Shown here in pieces: positions 15,766 to 25,530 of a stretch of 43,844 nucleotides of DNA. Positions within the stretch are counted from its first letter, which is position 1. Every line of letters starts with the position of its first letter. The notes under the pieces are model-generated. The model worked only from the letters and a program-made list of their open reading frames with translations. It was not told the origin of the DNA and did not search any database. Origin of the DNA: Acidobacteria bacterium RIFCSPLOWO2_12_FULL_65_11. GTDB lineage: Bacteria; Acidobacteriota; Vicinamibacteria; Vicinamibacterales; CAVVIG01. Location of the stretch: the NCBI GenBank assembly GCA_001767495.1, contig MELA01000002.1:1-43844 (forward strand), given 5' to 3'. A program made the position numbers and the translations under genes.

Positions 15766-16113
15766 ATGAGGCAGCTGCTCGTGCTGGCTATCGCGGTCAT
15801 CTACGCCGCCACTCCCTACGCCCGGTCGCCCGGCGACGGCGCGGCACCCGGCACCACATTCAGGATCACAACCGTGCAGGCGTCGATGATGCCCCAAGGC
15901 ATCGACACGCCGACCATCGTCGAGGCGCCGCAACAACAGCAGCCGGGCACGCAGGAGCAGGCGAAGAAGGAGTTCTGGAACTGGAACTCGCCCTGGTTGT
16001 GGTTGGCGGTTGGCATATTGGGCACCATCATGGCTATCGCACCGTATGTCGTCGTCCTCCGCCTGATATTCAGAACCGGCCGGTCGTTCAAAACTGGAAG
16101 TATTGACAAGTAA
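15766..16113 (+). CDS. Small membrane protein of unknown function
   Basis: The 115-residue product has an N-terminal hydrophobic signal (MRQLLVLAIAVIYAATPYA), then a Gln-rich periplasmic or linker stretch (EAPQQQQPGTQEQAKKEFWNW). One strong transmembrane helix follows (PWLWLAVGILGTIMAIAPYVVVLRLIF) with a short basic tail. No family was recognised. An AAGGA site precedes the ATG. A 49-residue single-helix protein follows 33 bp later. Confidence 0.55.
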   Translation: MRQLLVLAIAVIYAATPYARSPGDGAAPGTTFRITTVQASMMPQGIDTPTIVEAPQQQQPGTQEQAKKEFWNWNSPWLWLAVGILGTIMAIAPYVVVLRLIFRTGRSFKTGSIDK

Positions 16114-16146
16114 AGCTGCGCCTCGAAGGTCGCGGCGTAGCGTCTC

Positions 16147-16296
16147 ATGCGCTGGGAGCCCACCATGTTTGGAGGCGCGACCCCCTACGTCATTGCCGTC
16201 GTGATGATCGCATTCTGCGCCCTTTCCGCCTTCGCCCTCATCACGGCCGCGAATCATTTCGACGACGACCGGGCGGACACCTCGCCGAAGCGCTGA
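16147..16296 (+). CDS. 49-residue single-helix membrane protein
   Basis: A short frame (MRWEPTMFGGATPYVIAVVM...) encodes one hydrophobic helix of about 22 residues (YVIAVVMIAFCALSAFALIT) and an acidic tail (HFDDDRADTSPKR). The ATG at 16147 or the in-frame one at 16165 may start it; GAAGG lies upstream. Its end runs into a GC-rich repeat. It could be a small subunit or simply an unconserved frame. Confidence 0.4.
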   Translation: MRWEPTMFGGATPYVIAVVMIAFCALSAFALITAANHFDDDRADTSPKR

Positions 16297-16347
16297 ACGC
16301 GCGCAGGCGGGCTCGCCCCGCCGAAGCGCCGAAGGCGCGAAGGCGGG
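16285..16347. repeat. GC-rich degenerate repeat of the CGAAGCGC type
   Basis: Imperfect units of CCGAAGCGCNGAANGCGCG followed by AGGCGGG recur twice, with short inverted segments (GCGGGCTCGCCCCGC). A TATAAT at 16348-16353 follows directly and may be the -10 box of the porin gene 15 bp later. Confidence 0.55.
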
Positions 16348-16367
16348 TATAATCACCCCGCTCCTCG

Positions 16368-17492
16368 ATGACAGTTGAACTCGGCGGTTGTGTCGGCCGG
16401 CGTCTGGCGTTTGTCGCGGCCCTGTCGCTCGGATTCTGCGCCCCCGCACACGCCGGGCAGGGCACGCCCGCCGGGCAACCGGTCGCCGCCACCGAATATC
16501 CGTCGCTTCGCCTGTCGGGATTCGGCAATATCGACTTTGCCACTCAGGACCGCACAGAGGGCCCACGCGGGTTCAGCGAAGGTCAGTTCGTGCTGCACTG
16601 GGTGTCGGCCCTGTCGGCGCGGGTCAACGTCTTTGGAGAGTTGTCGTTCAGTCCTCGGCCCGACGCGGGCACCGGCAGCCCCTCCGCCACGGGGTTTAAC
16701 GCCGAGGTCGAGCGCATCATCATCAGGTTCGACCAGAGCGACCAGTTGAAGGTGTCGTTCGGGCGATATCACACGCCGATCAATTGGTGGAACACAGCCT
16801 TTCATCATGGACAGTGGCTGCAGACCACCATCAGCCGCCCGGAGATGGTCCAGTTCGGCGGAAGGTTCATCCCGGTCCACTTCGTCGGGGCACTGGCCGA
16901 AGGATCGTTTCCCGCGAGTGGCTGGAATCTGAACTACCAGGCGGGCGTCGGCAACGGCCGCGGCGGCGTGATCAGCCGCGGCGGCGACGCTGGCGACAAC
17001 AACGCCACGCCGGCCTGGGTGGGGGGCCTCTTCGTGAAGCCCGACCGCGCTTTCGGGCTTCAGGTCGGCGGGTCTCTGTATTTCGACAAGATCAGTCTCA
17101 CCGGCCAGCCGGACTTTCGCGAACGGATTTTCGCGGGACACATCGCGTGGCAGCGTGAGGATCCGGAGATCATCGCCGAGGTGGCCAACGTCCGCCACGA
17201 AGCGGTGGGCGGAATCTCGACGAGCTCCAATCTGGCCTACTACGTCCAGGCCGCGTATCGACTGCCCTGGTTGGGCGCCTTGTGGAAGCCCTACTACCGT
17301 TTCGATCGCATCGACATCGACTCGGCCGACACGGTGTTTGCGGGCGTGTCCAACCTTGACGGCTCGACGCTGGGTGTTCGCTACGATATTTCCACCTACG
17401 CCGCGATCAAGACCGAAGCCCGGCTGCGCCGGCGCGTGAGCAGCCAGCCGCGCATGAACGGCTGGTTCTTCCAGGTCAGCTTTACGTTCTGA
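16368..17492 (+). CDS. Outer-membrane porin-like beta-barrel protein
   Basis: A 374-residue protein with a signal peptide (GRRLAFVAALSLGFCAPAHA). A long series of amphipathic strands follows, typical of porins (LRLSGFGNIDFATQDR, LKVSFGRYHTPINWWN, FGLQVGGSLYFDKI, IKTEARLRRRVS), ending with an aromatic residue (FFQVSFTF), the usual barrel-assembly signal. It probably forms a diffusion channel. The next gene, a phosphate-binding-like periplasmic protein, begins 7 bp later on the same strand, so they are one operon and may act together in uptake. The start MTVELGG is uncertain; a later start would also keep the signal. Confidence 0.75.
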   Translation: MTVELGGCVGRRLAFVAALSLGFCAPAHAGQGTPAGQPVAATEYPSLRLSGFGNIDFATQDRTEGPRGFSEGQFVLHWVSALSARVNVFGELSFSPRPDAGTGSPSATGFNAEVERIIIRFDQSDQLKVSFGRYHTPINWWNTAFHHGQWLQTTISRPEMVQFGGRFIPVHFVGALAEGSFPASGWNLNYQAGVGNGRGGVISRGGDAGDNNATPAWVGGLFVKPDRAFGLQVGGSLYFDKISLTGQPDFRERIFAGHIAWQREDPEIIAEVANVRHEAVGGISTSSNLAYYVQAAYRLPWLGALWKPYYRFDRIDIDSADTVFAGVSNLDGSTLGVRYDISTYAAIKTEARLRRRVSSQPRMNGWFFQVSFTF

Positions 17493-17498
17493 AGGTGT

Positions 17499-17993
17499 AT
17501 GCGACAAGGCTTGTGGAACCGGTTATGTTGGGCGCTGGCGTTGGGGCTCTGCCTGACGCTGGCATCGGTGGCGCTCACCGCTCAGCAGGCGGCGGGCGAT
17601 GTCGCCGTCGTCGTCCACCCCGACGTTCCCGTCGACAACCTCACGCTCGGCGAACTCCGCCGGTTGGTGCTCGGCGATCGCGAGTTCTGGCCGGCCGGCG
17701 TCCGCGTGACGCTCCTCATCCGCGCGCCGATCGCGCACGAGCGCGACGTCATGTTGAAGAAGGTGTGCCAGATGACCGAAGCGCAGTTCCGGCAGCACTG
17801 GATTGCCAAGGTCTTCCGCGCCGACACGGCCGTCGCGCCCAAGATTGTCTACGCATCGCAAATGGCGCTCGATCTTGTGAACCAGATCCCCGGCGCCATC
17901 ACGTTTGTCGACCTCTCTCAGGTCGGCCGGAACATGAAGGTGGTCAGGATCGACGGGCGGCTGCCTGGCGAGAGCGGCTATATCCTGCGATAG
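17499..17993 (+). CDS. Periplasmic PstS-like (PBP superfamily) protein
   Basis: 164 residues with a signal peptide (LCWALALGLCLTLASVALTA). The mature part is a short phosphate-binding-like domain: DVAVVVHPDVPVDNLTLGELRRLVLGDREFWPAGVRVTL, then AEFRQHWIAKVFRAD-like and PGAITFVDLSQV. This single-lobed form is widespread next to porin genes. It lacks much of a full PstS (about 330 residues), so it is probably not a transport receptor by itself. Confidence 0.75.
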   Translation: MRQGLWNRLCWALALGLCLTLASVALTAQQAAGDVAVVVHPDVPVDNLTLGELRRLVLGDREFWPAGVRVTLLIRAPIAHERDVMLKKVCQMTEAQFRQHWIAKVFRADTAVAPKIVYASQMALDLVNQIPGAITFVDLSQVGRNMKVVRIDGRLPGESGYILR

Positions 17994-18007
17994 GGAAATT
18001 CGGAATG

Positions 18008-20470
18008 CTAGTTTCGCGCCGTGGGGAGCTGCATCCGGCGCGCCAGCTGCTCGAATCGAGCCTCGCCGCGCAAGCTCCCGAACCACGGCGCGACTTGCAG
18101 GAAGATCAGCGAGAAGTCGTGCTCCTCGTGCGCACGGTCCAGCAGATCGAGCGCCTGGCTCTTGTCGCCGAGGCCCACCTGCACGAGCGCCGCTGCCGAC
18201 GACGGCACATACTGACGGTTCGCGAGCGTCTTGAGCTGCGCGAGCGTCCTGGCGGCTTCCGCCTTCTCGCCGCTTAATCCGTACACGTAGCCCACGTGAC
18301 CCAGGACGATCGGGCTGCCCTCGGCCAGGACCAGCGCCCGCCGGAGCTCGACGAGCGCCTGCTGATTGAGACGCTGCTCCGCGTAGGAGACGCCGAGGCC
18401 CCACCGCGCCGACGCGTAATTGGCGTCAAGCTCCAGCGTCTTCTTGAACTGTTCGGTGGCTTCCGCCGTGCGACCGGCATAGAGCAGGCACCACCCGAGG
18501 TCGGTGTTCACAATCAGCGAGAGCGGGTCGAGCTCTTGCGCGCGTTTCACTTCGGCGACCGCGTCGCCCGTTCGGCCCATCGCGGCCAGATACATCGCGT
18601 ACTGATCGTGAGCAAGGGCCGAGTTGGCATTGAGCCCAATACCCTGCTTGAACTCCAGCTCGGCCGCCGGCCAGTCCCAGTCGAGCCACAGCTTGATGTG
18701 CCCCAGCGCGACGTGCGCCTCGGCGAGCGTCGGATCGAGCTCGATGGCTTTGACCGCCGCCGCTTTGGCTTCCGAGATGGCTTCGACCCAGAAGGAGCCC
18801 AGAAACAGGTTCGAGTCGGCGAGGCCCGCGTACGCCAGCGCGTACCTGGGATCTTTGGCAATGGCCTGCTCGAAGAACTCGATCGACCGCTTGAAGCCGC
18901 CGATCGTGCCCTGATTCCAGTAGAAGCGTCCCTTCAAGTAGAGCTGATACGCTTCGGCGTTCTCGGTGTACCGCTTCGTCGCCCGCGCCTTGTCCTCTCC
19001 CGTCAGGCGGAGGCGGAGCTTGTCGAAGATCTCCCCCGCGATTTGGTCCTGGACGGCGAGAATGTCGGCCATCGGCCGGTTGTACTGCCCGCCCCAGAGC
19101 TGCGATCCGTTGGCGACGTCCATCATGTCGGACTGGATGACGAGCACGTTGCCGCGCATGGTCACCCGGCCGGTGATGACCGCCTTGACGTTCAGCTCGC
19201 GCCCGGCTTTCAGCGGATCGACGTCTTTGCCTTTGTACATGAACGCCACACTGCGCGCGCTGACGCGGACGCCTTGCAGCTGAGACAGGCTGTTGATGAG
19301 CGCTTCGGTAATGCCGTCGGTCAGATAGTCGGTGTCGGGATTGCCGCTGGCGTTGACAAACGGCAGCACCGCCATGGTTTCGATCTGACCGCCGCTGCCG
19401 CCAAGCAGATAGTAGCCACCCGCGGCGACGAGTGCGACGAGGAGCGCGGCCGCCGACGCCCAGATCTCCAGCTTGTGAGCCAAACCGGCCAGGCCGCGGC
19501 GCGGCGCGGGCTGCGCGGGCGCCGACACGGGGACCGCGCGGACCGAGGCGGCCATGGCCTCGCGCGCGAACGGCGCCATCTCCACCTCATCAGAGGTGAG
19601 CCTGGCACCTGCACGCTTGAGGCGCTTGAGGTCCACGCGCAACTCGGACGCGCTCCCGTACCGAAGATCTCTGTCTTTCTCGATGGCCTTGCTGATGATC
19701 TGATCGAGGGCCGCGGGCACATTGGGATTGAGCCGCGTCGCCGCCTGCGGCATCTTGTTGAGGATGGCGTCGAACAACACGGCTGTCGTCGCGCCCGCAA
19801 ACGCCCGCCGTCCTGTCGCCATCTCGTAGAGCACCACCCCAAACGAGAACAGATCGGTCCGCGCGTCCAGCTCCTCGCCGCGGGCCTGTTCGGGCGACAT
19901 GAAGGCCACCGTGCCGAGCGCCATGCCCGGACCGGTCAGCTGGTTGTGGTCGGGCGGCGTGGTCAACGCACGCGAATCATTGCCGGGCCCGCGCCGGTTG
20001 AACCCGAGCTTGGCGAGACCGAAGTCGAGCACCTTGGCTTCGCCGCGCGCGGTCACGAAGATGTTGTCCGGCTTGATGTCGCGGTGCACGAAGCCTTCCG
20101 CGTGCGCCGCATCGAGCGCATCGGCCACCTGAATCGCGAGGTCGAGCAGGCGTCCCATCGGGAGCGGTTTCTCCCCAATCTCGTCGCTGAGCGTCCGACC
20201 CTCGAGCAGCTCGAGTACGAGGAACGGACGGCCTTCGTGGTCGCCGAACTCGTGGATCGTGCAGATGTTCGGATGATTGAGCGCCGAGGCAATGCGGGCC
20301 TCGCGCAGGAACCGCTCGAGGGACTCGCGGTCGGTGGTCTGCTCGCCCAGCAGGAACTTCAGCGCCACCTTCCGGCCCAGGACGAGATCTTCGCCGACGT
20401 AGACCTCGCCCATGCCGCCGCTCCCCAGCTTGCTCAATACGCGGTAGTGCGAGACTGTCTGGCCGACCAT
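18008..20470 (-). CDS. Membrane Ser/Thr protein kinase with TolB-like and TPR domains
   Basis: An 820-residue Hanks-type kinase. Residues 1-270 hold the catalytic domain with the P-loop LGSGGMGEVY, the lysine in VALKFL, the catalytic loop HRDIKPDNIF, DFGLAKLG and GTVAFMSPEQARG, all intact. One transmembrane helix (about 330-350, AALLVALVAAGGYYLLGG) leads to an extracytoplasmic TolB/FlgO-type domain (IETMAVLPFVNASGNPDTDY) and then TPR repeats to the C-terminus (EQAIAKDPRYALAYAGLADS, VKAIELDPTLAEAHVALGHI). ATG 20470 replaces an upstream extension of 97 residues. It is divergent from DAHP synthase. A related but decayed gene lies at 36198-37640. Confidence 0.9.
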   Translation of the reverse strand: MVGQTVSHYRVLSKLGSGGMGEVYVGEDLVLGRKVALKFLLGEQTTDRESLERFLREARIASALNHPNICTIHEFGDHEGRPFLVLELLEGRTLSDEIGEKPLPMGRLLDLAIQVADALDAAHAEGFVHRDIKPDNIFVTARGEAKVLDFGLAKLGFNRRGPGNDSRALTTPPDHNQLTGPGMALGTVAFMSPEQARGEELDARTDLFSFGVVLYEMATGRRAFAGATTAVLFDAILNKMPQAATRLNPNVPAALDQIISKAIEKDRDLRYGSASELRVDLKRLKRAGARLTSDEVEMAPFAREAMAASVRAVPVSAPAQPAPRRGLAGLAHKLEIWASAAALLVALVAAGGYYLLGGSGGQIETMAVLPFVNASGNPDTDYLTDGITEALINSLSQLQGVRVSARSVAFMYKGKDVDPLKAGRELNVKAVITGRVTMRGNVLVIQSDMMDVANGSQLWGGQYNRPMADILAVQDQIAGEIFDKLRLRLTGEDKARATKRYTENAEAYQLYLKGRFYWNQGTIGGFKRSIEFFEQAIAKDPRYALAYAGLADSNLFLGSFWVEAISEAKAAAVKAIELDPTLAEAHVALGHIKLWLDWDWPAAELEFKQGIGLNANSALAHDQYAMYLAAMGRTGDAVAEVKRAQELDPLSLIVNTDLGWCLLYAGRTAEATEQFKKTLELDANYASARWGLGVSYAEQRLNQQALVELRRALVLAEGSPIVLGHVGYVYGLSGEKAEAARTLAQLKTLANRQYVPSSAAALVQVGLGDKSQALDLLDRAHEEHDFSLIFLQVAPWFGSLRGEARFEQLARRMQLPTARN

Positions 20471-20495
20471 CACATTGTCCGGATCGAGAGCTGAG

Positions 20496-20501
20496 ATTAT
20501 A
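20496..20501 (-). promoter_or_regulatory. -10 box of the kinase gene
   Basis: TATAAT on the minus strand lies 25 bp before the kinase start codon at 20470. No well-placed -35 box is seen (a TTGTCT lies about 22 bp further upstream). Confidence 0.45.
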
Positions 20502-20561
20502 CACGTCCGCCCAACCGCGGACGAGACAAGTTGCGCCGTGCCATACTGTAGGGCAATCACG

Positions 20562-21623
<1,062 letters not shown>

Positions 21624-21633
21624 CCACTTCCAG

Positions 21634-21656
21634 GTCCGGCTGAAGCCGGACACTAC
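21634..21656 (-). repeat. Single copy of the palindromic repeat
   Basis: GTCCGGCTGAAGCCGGAC followed by ACTAC, between the convergent 3' ends of aroG and the DoxX gene. The hairpin could act as a terminator-like structure for both. Confidence 0.8.
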
Positions 21657-21676
21657 GGTTATGGGTACCTGAGCCG

Positions 21677-22108
21677 CTACGACTTGGCGCCGGCGCCGCT
21701 GCGCATCTCGTCCACGCTCCATATGCCGGCGCCGTGCGTCGCGACATAGAGGAACGCGAGGCAGAACAATACGGCGGCCTGGCCACCGTTCTGCACCGGC
21801 GTCAGCCCCATCGGCTGTCCGATCGCCATCCCATGGAACTGATGGATCCAGAAATACGCCACCGCCATCTCGCCGCTCGCGATGAAGGCAGCCGGCTTGG
21901 TCAGCAAGCCGATGAGCATCAGCACGCCGGTGACGACCTCGATCAGGCCCGCCATGCCGAACGGCCAGCTTAGAAACGGCGCCGCTCCGCCCTTCCCGTC
22001 GATGCCGCCGAATATACCGAACTTCTGCAGCCCGTAGTTCAGGAAGATCAACGCGAACACGATGCGCATCAGCGCGTAGGTCTGTGGTGCGTAGCGTTGT
22101 GGAATCAT
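21677..22108 (-). CDS. DoxX family membrane protein
   Basis: This 143-residue protein has four transmembrane segments and the family features ALMRIVFALIFLNYGLQKFGIF at the start, then GLIEVVTGVLMLIGLLTKPAAFIASGEM, HQFHG and VLFCLAFLYVATHGAGIWSVD. DoxX proteins act in the membrane in redox or thiol-related processes; the partner here is not known. ATG 22108 was chosen over a longer frame that runs into simple repeats of CAATCCTG at about 22140-22168. A cytochrome c gene on the same strand lies 64 bp upstream. Confidence 0.88.
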   Translation of the reverse strand: MIPQRYAPQTYALMRIVFALIFLNYGLQKFGIFGGIDGKGGAAPFLSWPFGMAGLIEVVTGVLMLIGLLTKPAAFIASGEMAVAYFWIHQFHGMAIGQPMGLTPVQNGGQAAVLFCLAFLYVATHGAGIWSVDEMRSGAGAKS

Positions 22109-22172
22109 TGTCAGCCTCTCCAGCAAAGAAGTGGCGTTTCTGCAATCCTGCAATCCTGCAATCCTGTAATGG

Positions 22173-22649
22173 TTACTCGGACTTGACGATGCGAATCTGC
22201 TTGAGCGCCGCGACATCGGTCGCGAGCTCTTTCTGGCCCGCCGGGAGCTTGTTCTTGCTGAGGATGAAGGCGGCGAGATCCGCCGCCTCGGCAGGAGTGA
22301 GCTTCCCCGGATCGTCGGCCGGCATGGTCATCATCATCTGCTCGACCATCTCGCCAACCGACTTCGTGGTCCAGTACTTCATGAAGTCGTCGCCTGTCAG
22401 ACCCGGGGCGATGCCGCCCTCCAGCTTTTCACCGTGGCAGACGACGCACTGTTTCCCGTAGAGGGCGCCCCCCCGCTCGGCCTGGCCTTCGGTGAAAACA
22501 CCGTCGAGAGCCAGGCTCGCCGCCTCCTGCGCGTGAGTGACGCTGCCGACGAGCCGCCCCCACAGACCACCAACCGGCCCGATCGCGCCAGTGACAACCG
22601 CGGTGCCCAGCAACGTCGCCGCAACATGCCACTTGACCGACACTTTCAT
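22173..22649 (-). CDS. Secreted c-type cytochrome, single heme
   Basis: 158 residues with a signal peptide (VAATLLGTAVVTGAIGPVGG). One heme site CVVCHG lies at about residue 68, and a distal Met is likely in MMMTMPADDPGKLTPAEAADLAAFIL, the standard class I cytochrome ending. It should carry electrons in the periplasm. The ATG at 22649 has GAGGTG upstream. The divergent hydrolase gene begins only 16 bp away, so their promoters overlap. Confidence 0.88.
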   Translation of the reverse strand: MKVSVKWHVAATLLGTAVVTGAIGPVGGLWGRLVGSVTHAQEAASLALDGVFTEGQAERGGALYGKQCVVCHGEKLEGGIAPGLTGDDFMKYWTTKSVGEMVEQMMMTMPADDPGKLTPAEAADLAAFILSKNKLPAGQKELATDVAALKQIRIVKSE

Positions 22650-22665
22650 ATGATCACCTCGCAGC

Positions 22666-23712
22666 ATGGAGAAAAATCACAATCGACAGGATACCCTGAT
22701 TATCGGCATCCATGTTAGCCTCGTCTCCGGTTCCGGGCTGCCGCCCGCCCACCTGGAGCGCATCATCACCAGATCGGCCCGCTGGATCGCGTGCACCTCG
22801 GCCGCCCTGCTGCTCGTCGCAGCGCCTGTTGCCGTGTACCGTCTCGCCGACCCGGAGCGGCTCGAGCTCGATGACGCCGCCAGGCAGACGGCTCCCGGCC
22901 GATTCGTCCGACTGACCGACGGCTACACCCACTACGAGCTCGGTGGGTCCGAGAGCGGCCGCGTCGTCGTCCTCGCGGCCGGGTTCAGCGTGCCGTACTA
23001 CATCTGGGATCCGACGTTCACGGCGCTCACGCAGGCGGGGTTTCGCGTCCTCAGATACGACTATTACGGCCGCGGCTACTCCGACCGGCCGGATACGAAT
23101 TACACGCAGGACTTCTACATCCGTCAGCTCACCGAACTTCTCAACGCCCTCAAGATGACCGGGCCGCTCGATCTGGTCGGCCTGTCGTTTGGCGGGTCGG
23201 TGGTCACAACCTTCGCCGACCGCTACCCCGACCGTGTGCGGTCGCTCGTCTACGTCGACCCGTCGTTCCGCACCCCGGGGGCGACATCGCCGCTTGCCAG
23301 CCTCCCATTCGCCTGGGATTTTCTGACGGCGGTGTTCGACGAGCGATGGTGGGCCGATGCGCAGCCGCGCGATTTTCTGCACCCCGAGCGGTTTCCCGAC
23401 TGGGCCGATCGGTATCGTGTGCAGGTGCAGTACCGGGGCTTTCGCCGCGCCCGACTCTCGGAGCTGGTGAGCAATGTCTCGGTCGATCAGCGCGAAGAGC
23501 TCGCGCGCGTCGGCGAGCATCCGCGGCCGGTGTTGGTCGTCTGGGGGAAGCAGGATCCGTCGGTGCCGTTCGAGTTCAGCGTCTCGCTGCTGGAGCTGAT
23601 GCCGCAGGGACGACTGCTCGCCGTCGAGTCCTCGGGGCACCTGCCGCAACTCGAACAGCCGGCGGTGGTCAACCCCGCGTTGATCGAATTTCTTCGACAG
23701 GTAAGCCAGTAG
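22666..23712 (+). CDS. Membrane-anchored alpha/beta hydrolase
   Basis: A 348-residue alpha/beta-hydrolase with an N-terminal hydrophobic anchor (WIACTSAALLLVAAPVAVY). The nucleophile elbow is GLSFGGS, the acid lies in VVWGKQDPSVPF and the base in SSGHLPQLEQP, so Ser-Asp-His is complete. RYDYYGRGYSDRP is the usual strand-4 motif. The substrate is unknown. The start at 22666 overlaps the 5' region of the cytochrome gene and may be too far upstream, but no better in-frame ATG exists before the anchor. Confidence 0.8.
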   Translation: MEKNHNRQDTLIIGIHVSLVSGSGLPPAHLERIITRSARWIACTSAALLLVAAPVAVYRLADPERLELDDAARQTAPGRFVRLTDGYTHYELGGSESGRVVVLAAGFSVPYYIWDPTFTALTQAGFRVLRYDYYGRGYSDRPDTNYTQDFYIRQLTELLNALKMTGPLDLVGLSFGGSVVTTFADRYPDRVRSLVYVDPSFRTPGATSPLASLPFAWDFLTAVFDERWWADAQPRDFLHPERFPDWADRYRVQVQYRGFRRARLSELVSNVSVDQREELARVGEHPRPVLVVWGKQDPSVPFEFSVSLLELMPQGRLLAVESSGHLPQLEQPAVVNPALIEFLRQVSQ

Positions 23713-23740
23713 AACCACGGAGACACGAATTGCGGCTTCC

Positions 23741-24829
23741 ATGACAGCGCGCCAGCGTCACATTCTCGCCGGTCTGGTCCTCGCGGTCGTGGTGGGTCTG
23801 AGCGGCCTGCGACGACCGTCTGTCGTCACAGCCGCCGACACGCTGCCGGAGCGGATTCCCGACGCGGAATTCCGGCAGCTCATCGCGGACATGTCGGAGT
23901 CCAACGGGACCTTCCGGTCCAACAATCTGCTGTCGAACGAGATCTCCTTCCAACACGCGCTGCCGAGGCTGGTTCAGATGACCAGGCCGGGGCGCGTGTA
24001 CCTGGGCGTGGGCCCCGAGCAAAACTTTACGTACGTGGCGGCCCTCAGGCCGGCCGTGGCGTTCATCGTGGATCTTCGCCAGGGCAACGTGGATCTGCAC
24101 TTGATGTACAAGGCGCTTTTCGAGATCTCAGCCGACCGGGCCGAGTTCGTCTCGCGGCTTTTCTCGAGGCCACGGCCAGCCGGCCTCGACGCGAGATCCT
24201 CGGTCGGCGAGATCTTCGGCGCCCTGGCGAATGTCAGGCCGACCGAGTCCTTCTACACCCAGAATCTGTCGGACATGCGAAACCAGCTCCTTAATCGACA
24301 CGGACTGGCGTTGTCGGATGCCGAATTGAGCGGGATTGAGTTCGTGTACCGGGCGTTCTTTACGCTGGGCCCGACCATCCGGTATTCGCCGATTGGACTG
24401 GCTGGAGGCACGACACAGCCCACGTACGCGGAGCTGATGGCCGCCACCGACGAGGGCGGCAACGCGCGGGGATTCCTGTCAAGCGAGGCGGTCTTTGGGT
24501 TCGTGAAGGGCTTGCAGAGCCGGAACCTCGTCGTGCCCATCGTAGGGAATTTCGCGGGCCCGAAGGCGATTCGCGCCGTCGGCCGCTATGCCAAGGACAG
24601 GGGCGCGACCGTGTCGGCCTTCTATCTGTCGAACGTCGAGGAGTATCTCGTGCAGGATGGCGTGTGGCGAGACTTCTGCGCCAACGTGGCGACGCTGCCG
24701 CTCGACGACGCGAGCACGCTTATTCGCTCCGTTCGGATCGACGGGCCGGCAGGGCCGCGCACCGGATTCGTACCACAACTGAAGGGGATGGTCGAGGCCG
24801 TCAGCAGCTGCGACCGAAGCGGTCCGTAA
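23741..24829 (+). CDS. Conserved secreted protein of unknown function
   Basis: A 362-residue protein with a signal peptide (LAGLVLAVVVGLSGL). The N-terminal half contains ESNGTFRSNNLLSNE and YLGVGPEQNFTYVAALRPAV followed by FIVDLRQGNVDLHLMYKALF. This arrangement resembles a Rossmann-like SAM-binding fold (GVGPEQNFTY, then an acidic residue after a strand), but no catalytic evidence is visible. The C-terminal half includes FLSSEAVFGFVKGLQSRNLV and ATVSAFYLSNVEEYL. The family is recurrent in bacteria as a hypothetical protein. It starts 28 bp after the hydrolase stop and may be co-transcribed with it. Confidence 0.65.
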   Translation: MTARQRHILAGLVLAVVVGLSGLRRPSVVTAADTLPERIPDAEFRQLIADMSESNGTFRSNNLLSNEISFQHALPRLVQMTRPGRVYLGVGPEQNFTYVAALRPAVAFIVDLRQGNVDLHLMYKALFEISADRAEFVSRLFSRPRPAGLDARSSVGEIFGALANVRPTESFYTQNLSDMRNQLLNRHGLALSDAELSGIEFVYRAFFTLGPTIRYSPIGLAGGTTQPTYAELMAATDEGGNARGFLSSEAVFGFVKGLQSRNLVVPIVGNFAGPKAIRAVGRYAKDRGATVSAFYLSNVEEYLVQDGVWRDFCANVATLPLDDASTLIRSVRIDGPAGPRTGFVPQLKGMVEAVSSCDRSGP

Positions 24830-24930
24830 CCACAGACCCATAATCTGATAGAATCCGCCCGCACTCAAACGCGCCGGACGGCAGCCGCCGGCGCCAGATT
24901 TCCCTTTCAGTCAAGAAGGAGCACACGCAC

Positions 24931-25452
24931 ATGGCAGGAACCTTCGTTATCGACAAAGCCCATTCAGAAGCCTCGTTCCTGGTCAGACATCTGATCACGA
25001 GGGTCCGCGGGAAGTTCACGGATTTCGAAGGCACGATTCAGCTCGACGAAGCCAACCCGTCGCAGTCGTCGGCGGCGTTCTCGATCAAGGCGGCCAGCGT
25101 CGACACGAGCGAGCCCAAGCGGGACGATCACCTGCGCTCGGACGATTTCTTCTCGGTCCAGAAGCACCCGGCGATCACGTTCAAGAGCGCGCGGATCAAA
25201 GGCAGCGGCAAGCAGTTCGAAGTCAGCGGTCCCCTCACCATCCGCGGCGTCTCCAAGGAGGTCACCTTGCCGGTGACGTTCCTGGGCCTCGCCAAGGACG
25301 CCTACGGCAAGCAGCGCGCCGGCTTCGAGTCGGAAATCACGCTCAACCGCAAAGACTTCGGCCTCAACTGGAATGCCCCGCTCGAAATAGGCGGGTTCCT
25401 CGTCGGCGACGACGTGAAGGTCAGTTTGTCGATTCAGGCCGTCGCGCAGTAA
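24931..25452 (+). CDS. YceI family lipid-binding protein
   Basis: The full 173-residue YceI domain, a lipocalin-like barrel that binds polyisoprenoid lipids. Visible motifs are GTFVIDKAHSEASFLVRHLI at the start, RGKFTDFEGTIQLD, RDDHLRSDDFF (the family signature) and ITLNRKDFGLNWN. No signal peptide is present, so this member is probably cytoplasmic. AAGGAG precedes the ATG. Confidence 0.93.
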   Translation: MAGTFVIDKAHSEASFLVRHLITRVRGKFTDFEGTIQLDEANPSQSSAAFSIKAASVDTSEPKRDDHLRSDDFFSVQKHPAITFKSARIKGSGKQFEVSGPLTIRGVSKEVTLPVTFLGLAKDAYGKQRAGFESEITLNRKDFGLNWNAPLEIGGFLVGDDVKVSLSIQAVAQ

Positions 25453-25463
25453 CGGTTCGCAGT

Positions 25464-25530
25464 TTTTCACGGGGTTCACGGGGTTCTTGCGAACCCGTAC
25501 GAACCATGCGAACCTCGTGAACCTTGCGGC
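25464..25530. repeat. Short interspersed GTTCACGGG/GAACC repeats
   Basis: The gap before the ABC transporter gene holds units TTCACGGGGTTC (twice) and their rough inverse (CGAACCTCGTGAACC), with GCGAACC repeated. They may pair as an imperfect hairpin. The following gene's TTG start lies inside the last unit. Confidence 0.5.

Noticed and set aside
18296-20494. 732-residue plus-strand frame opposite the kinase gene
   Set aside because: The minus-strand kinase has all catalytic motifs; the plus-strand frame is a GC-rich shadow.
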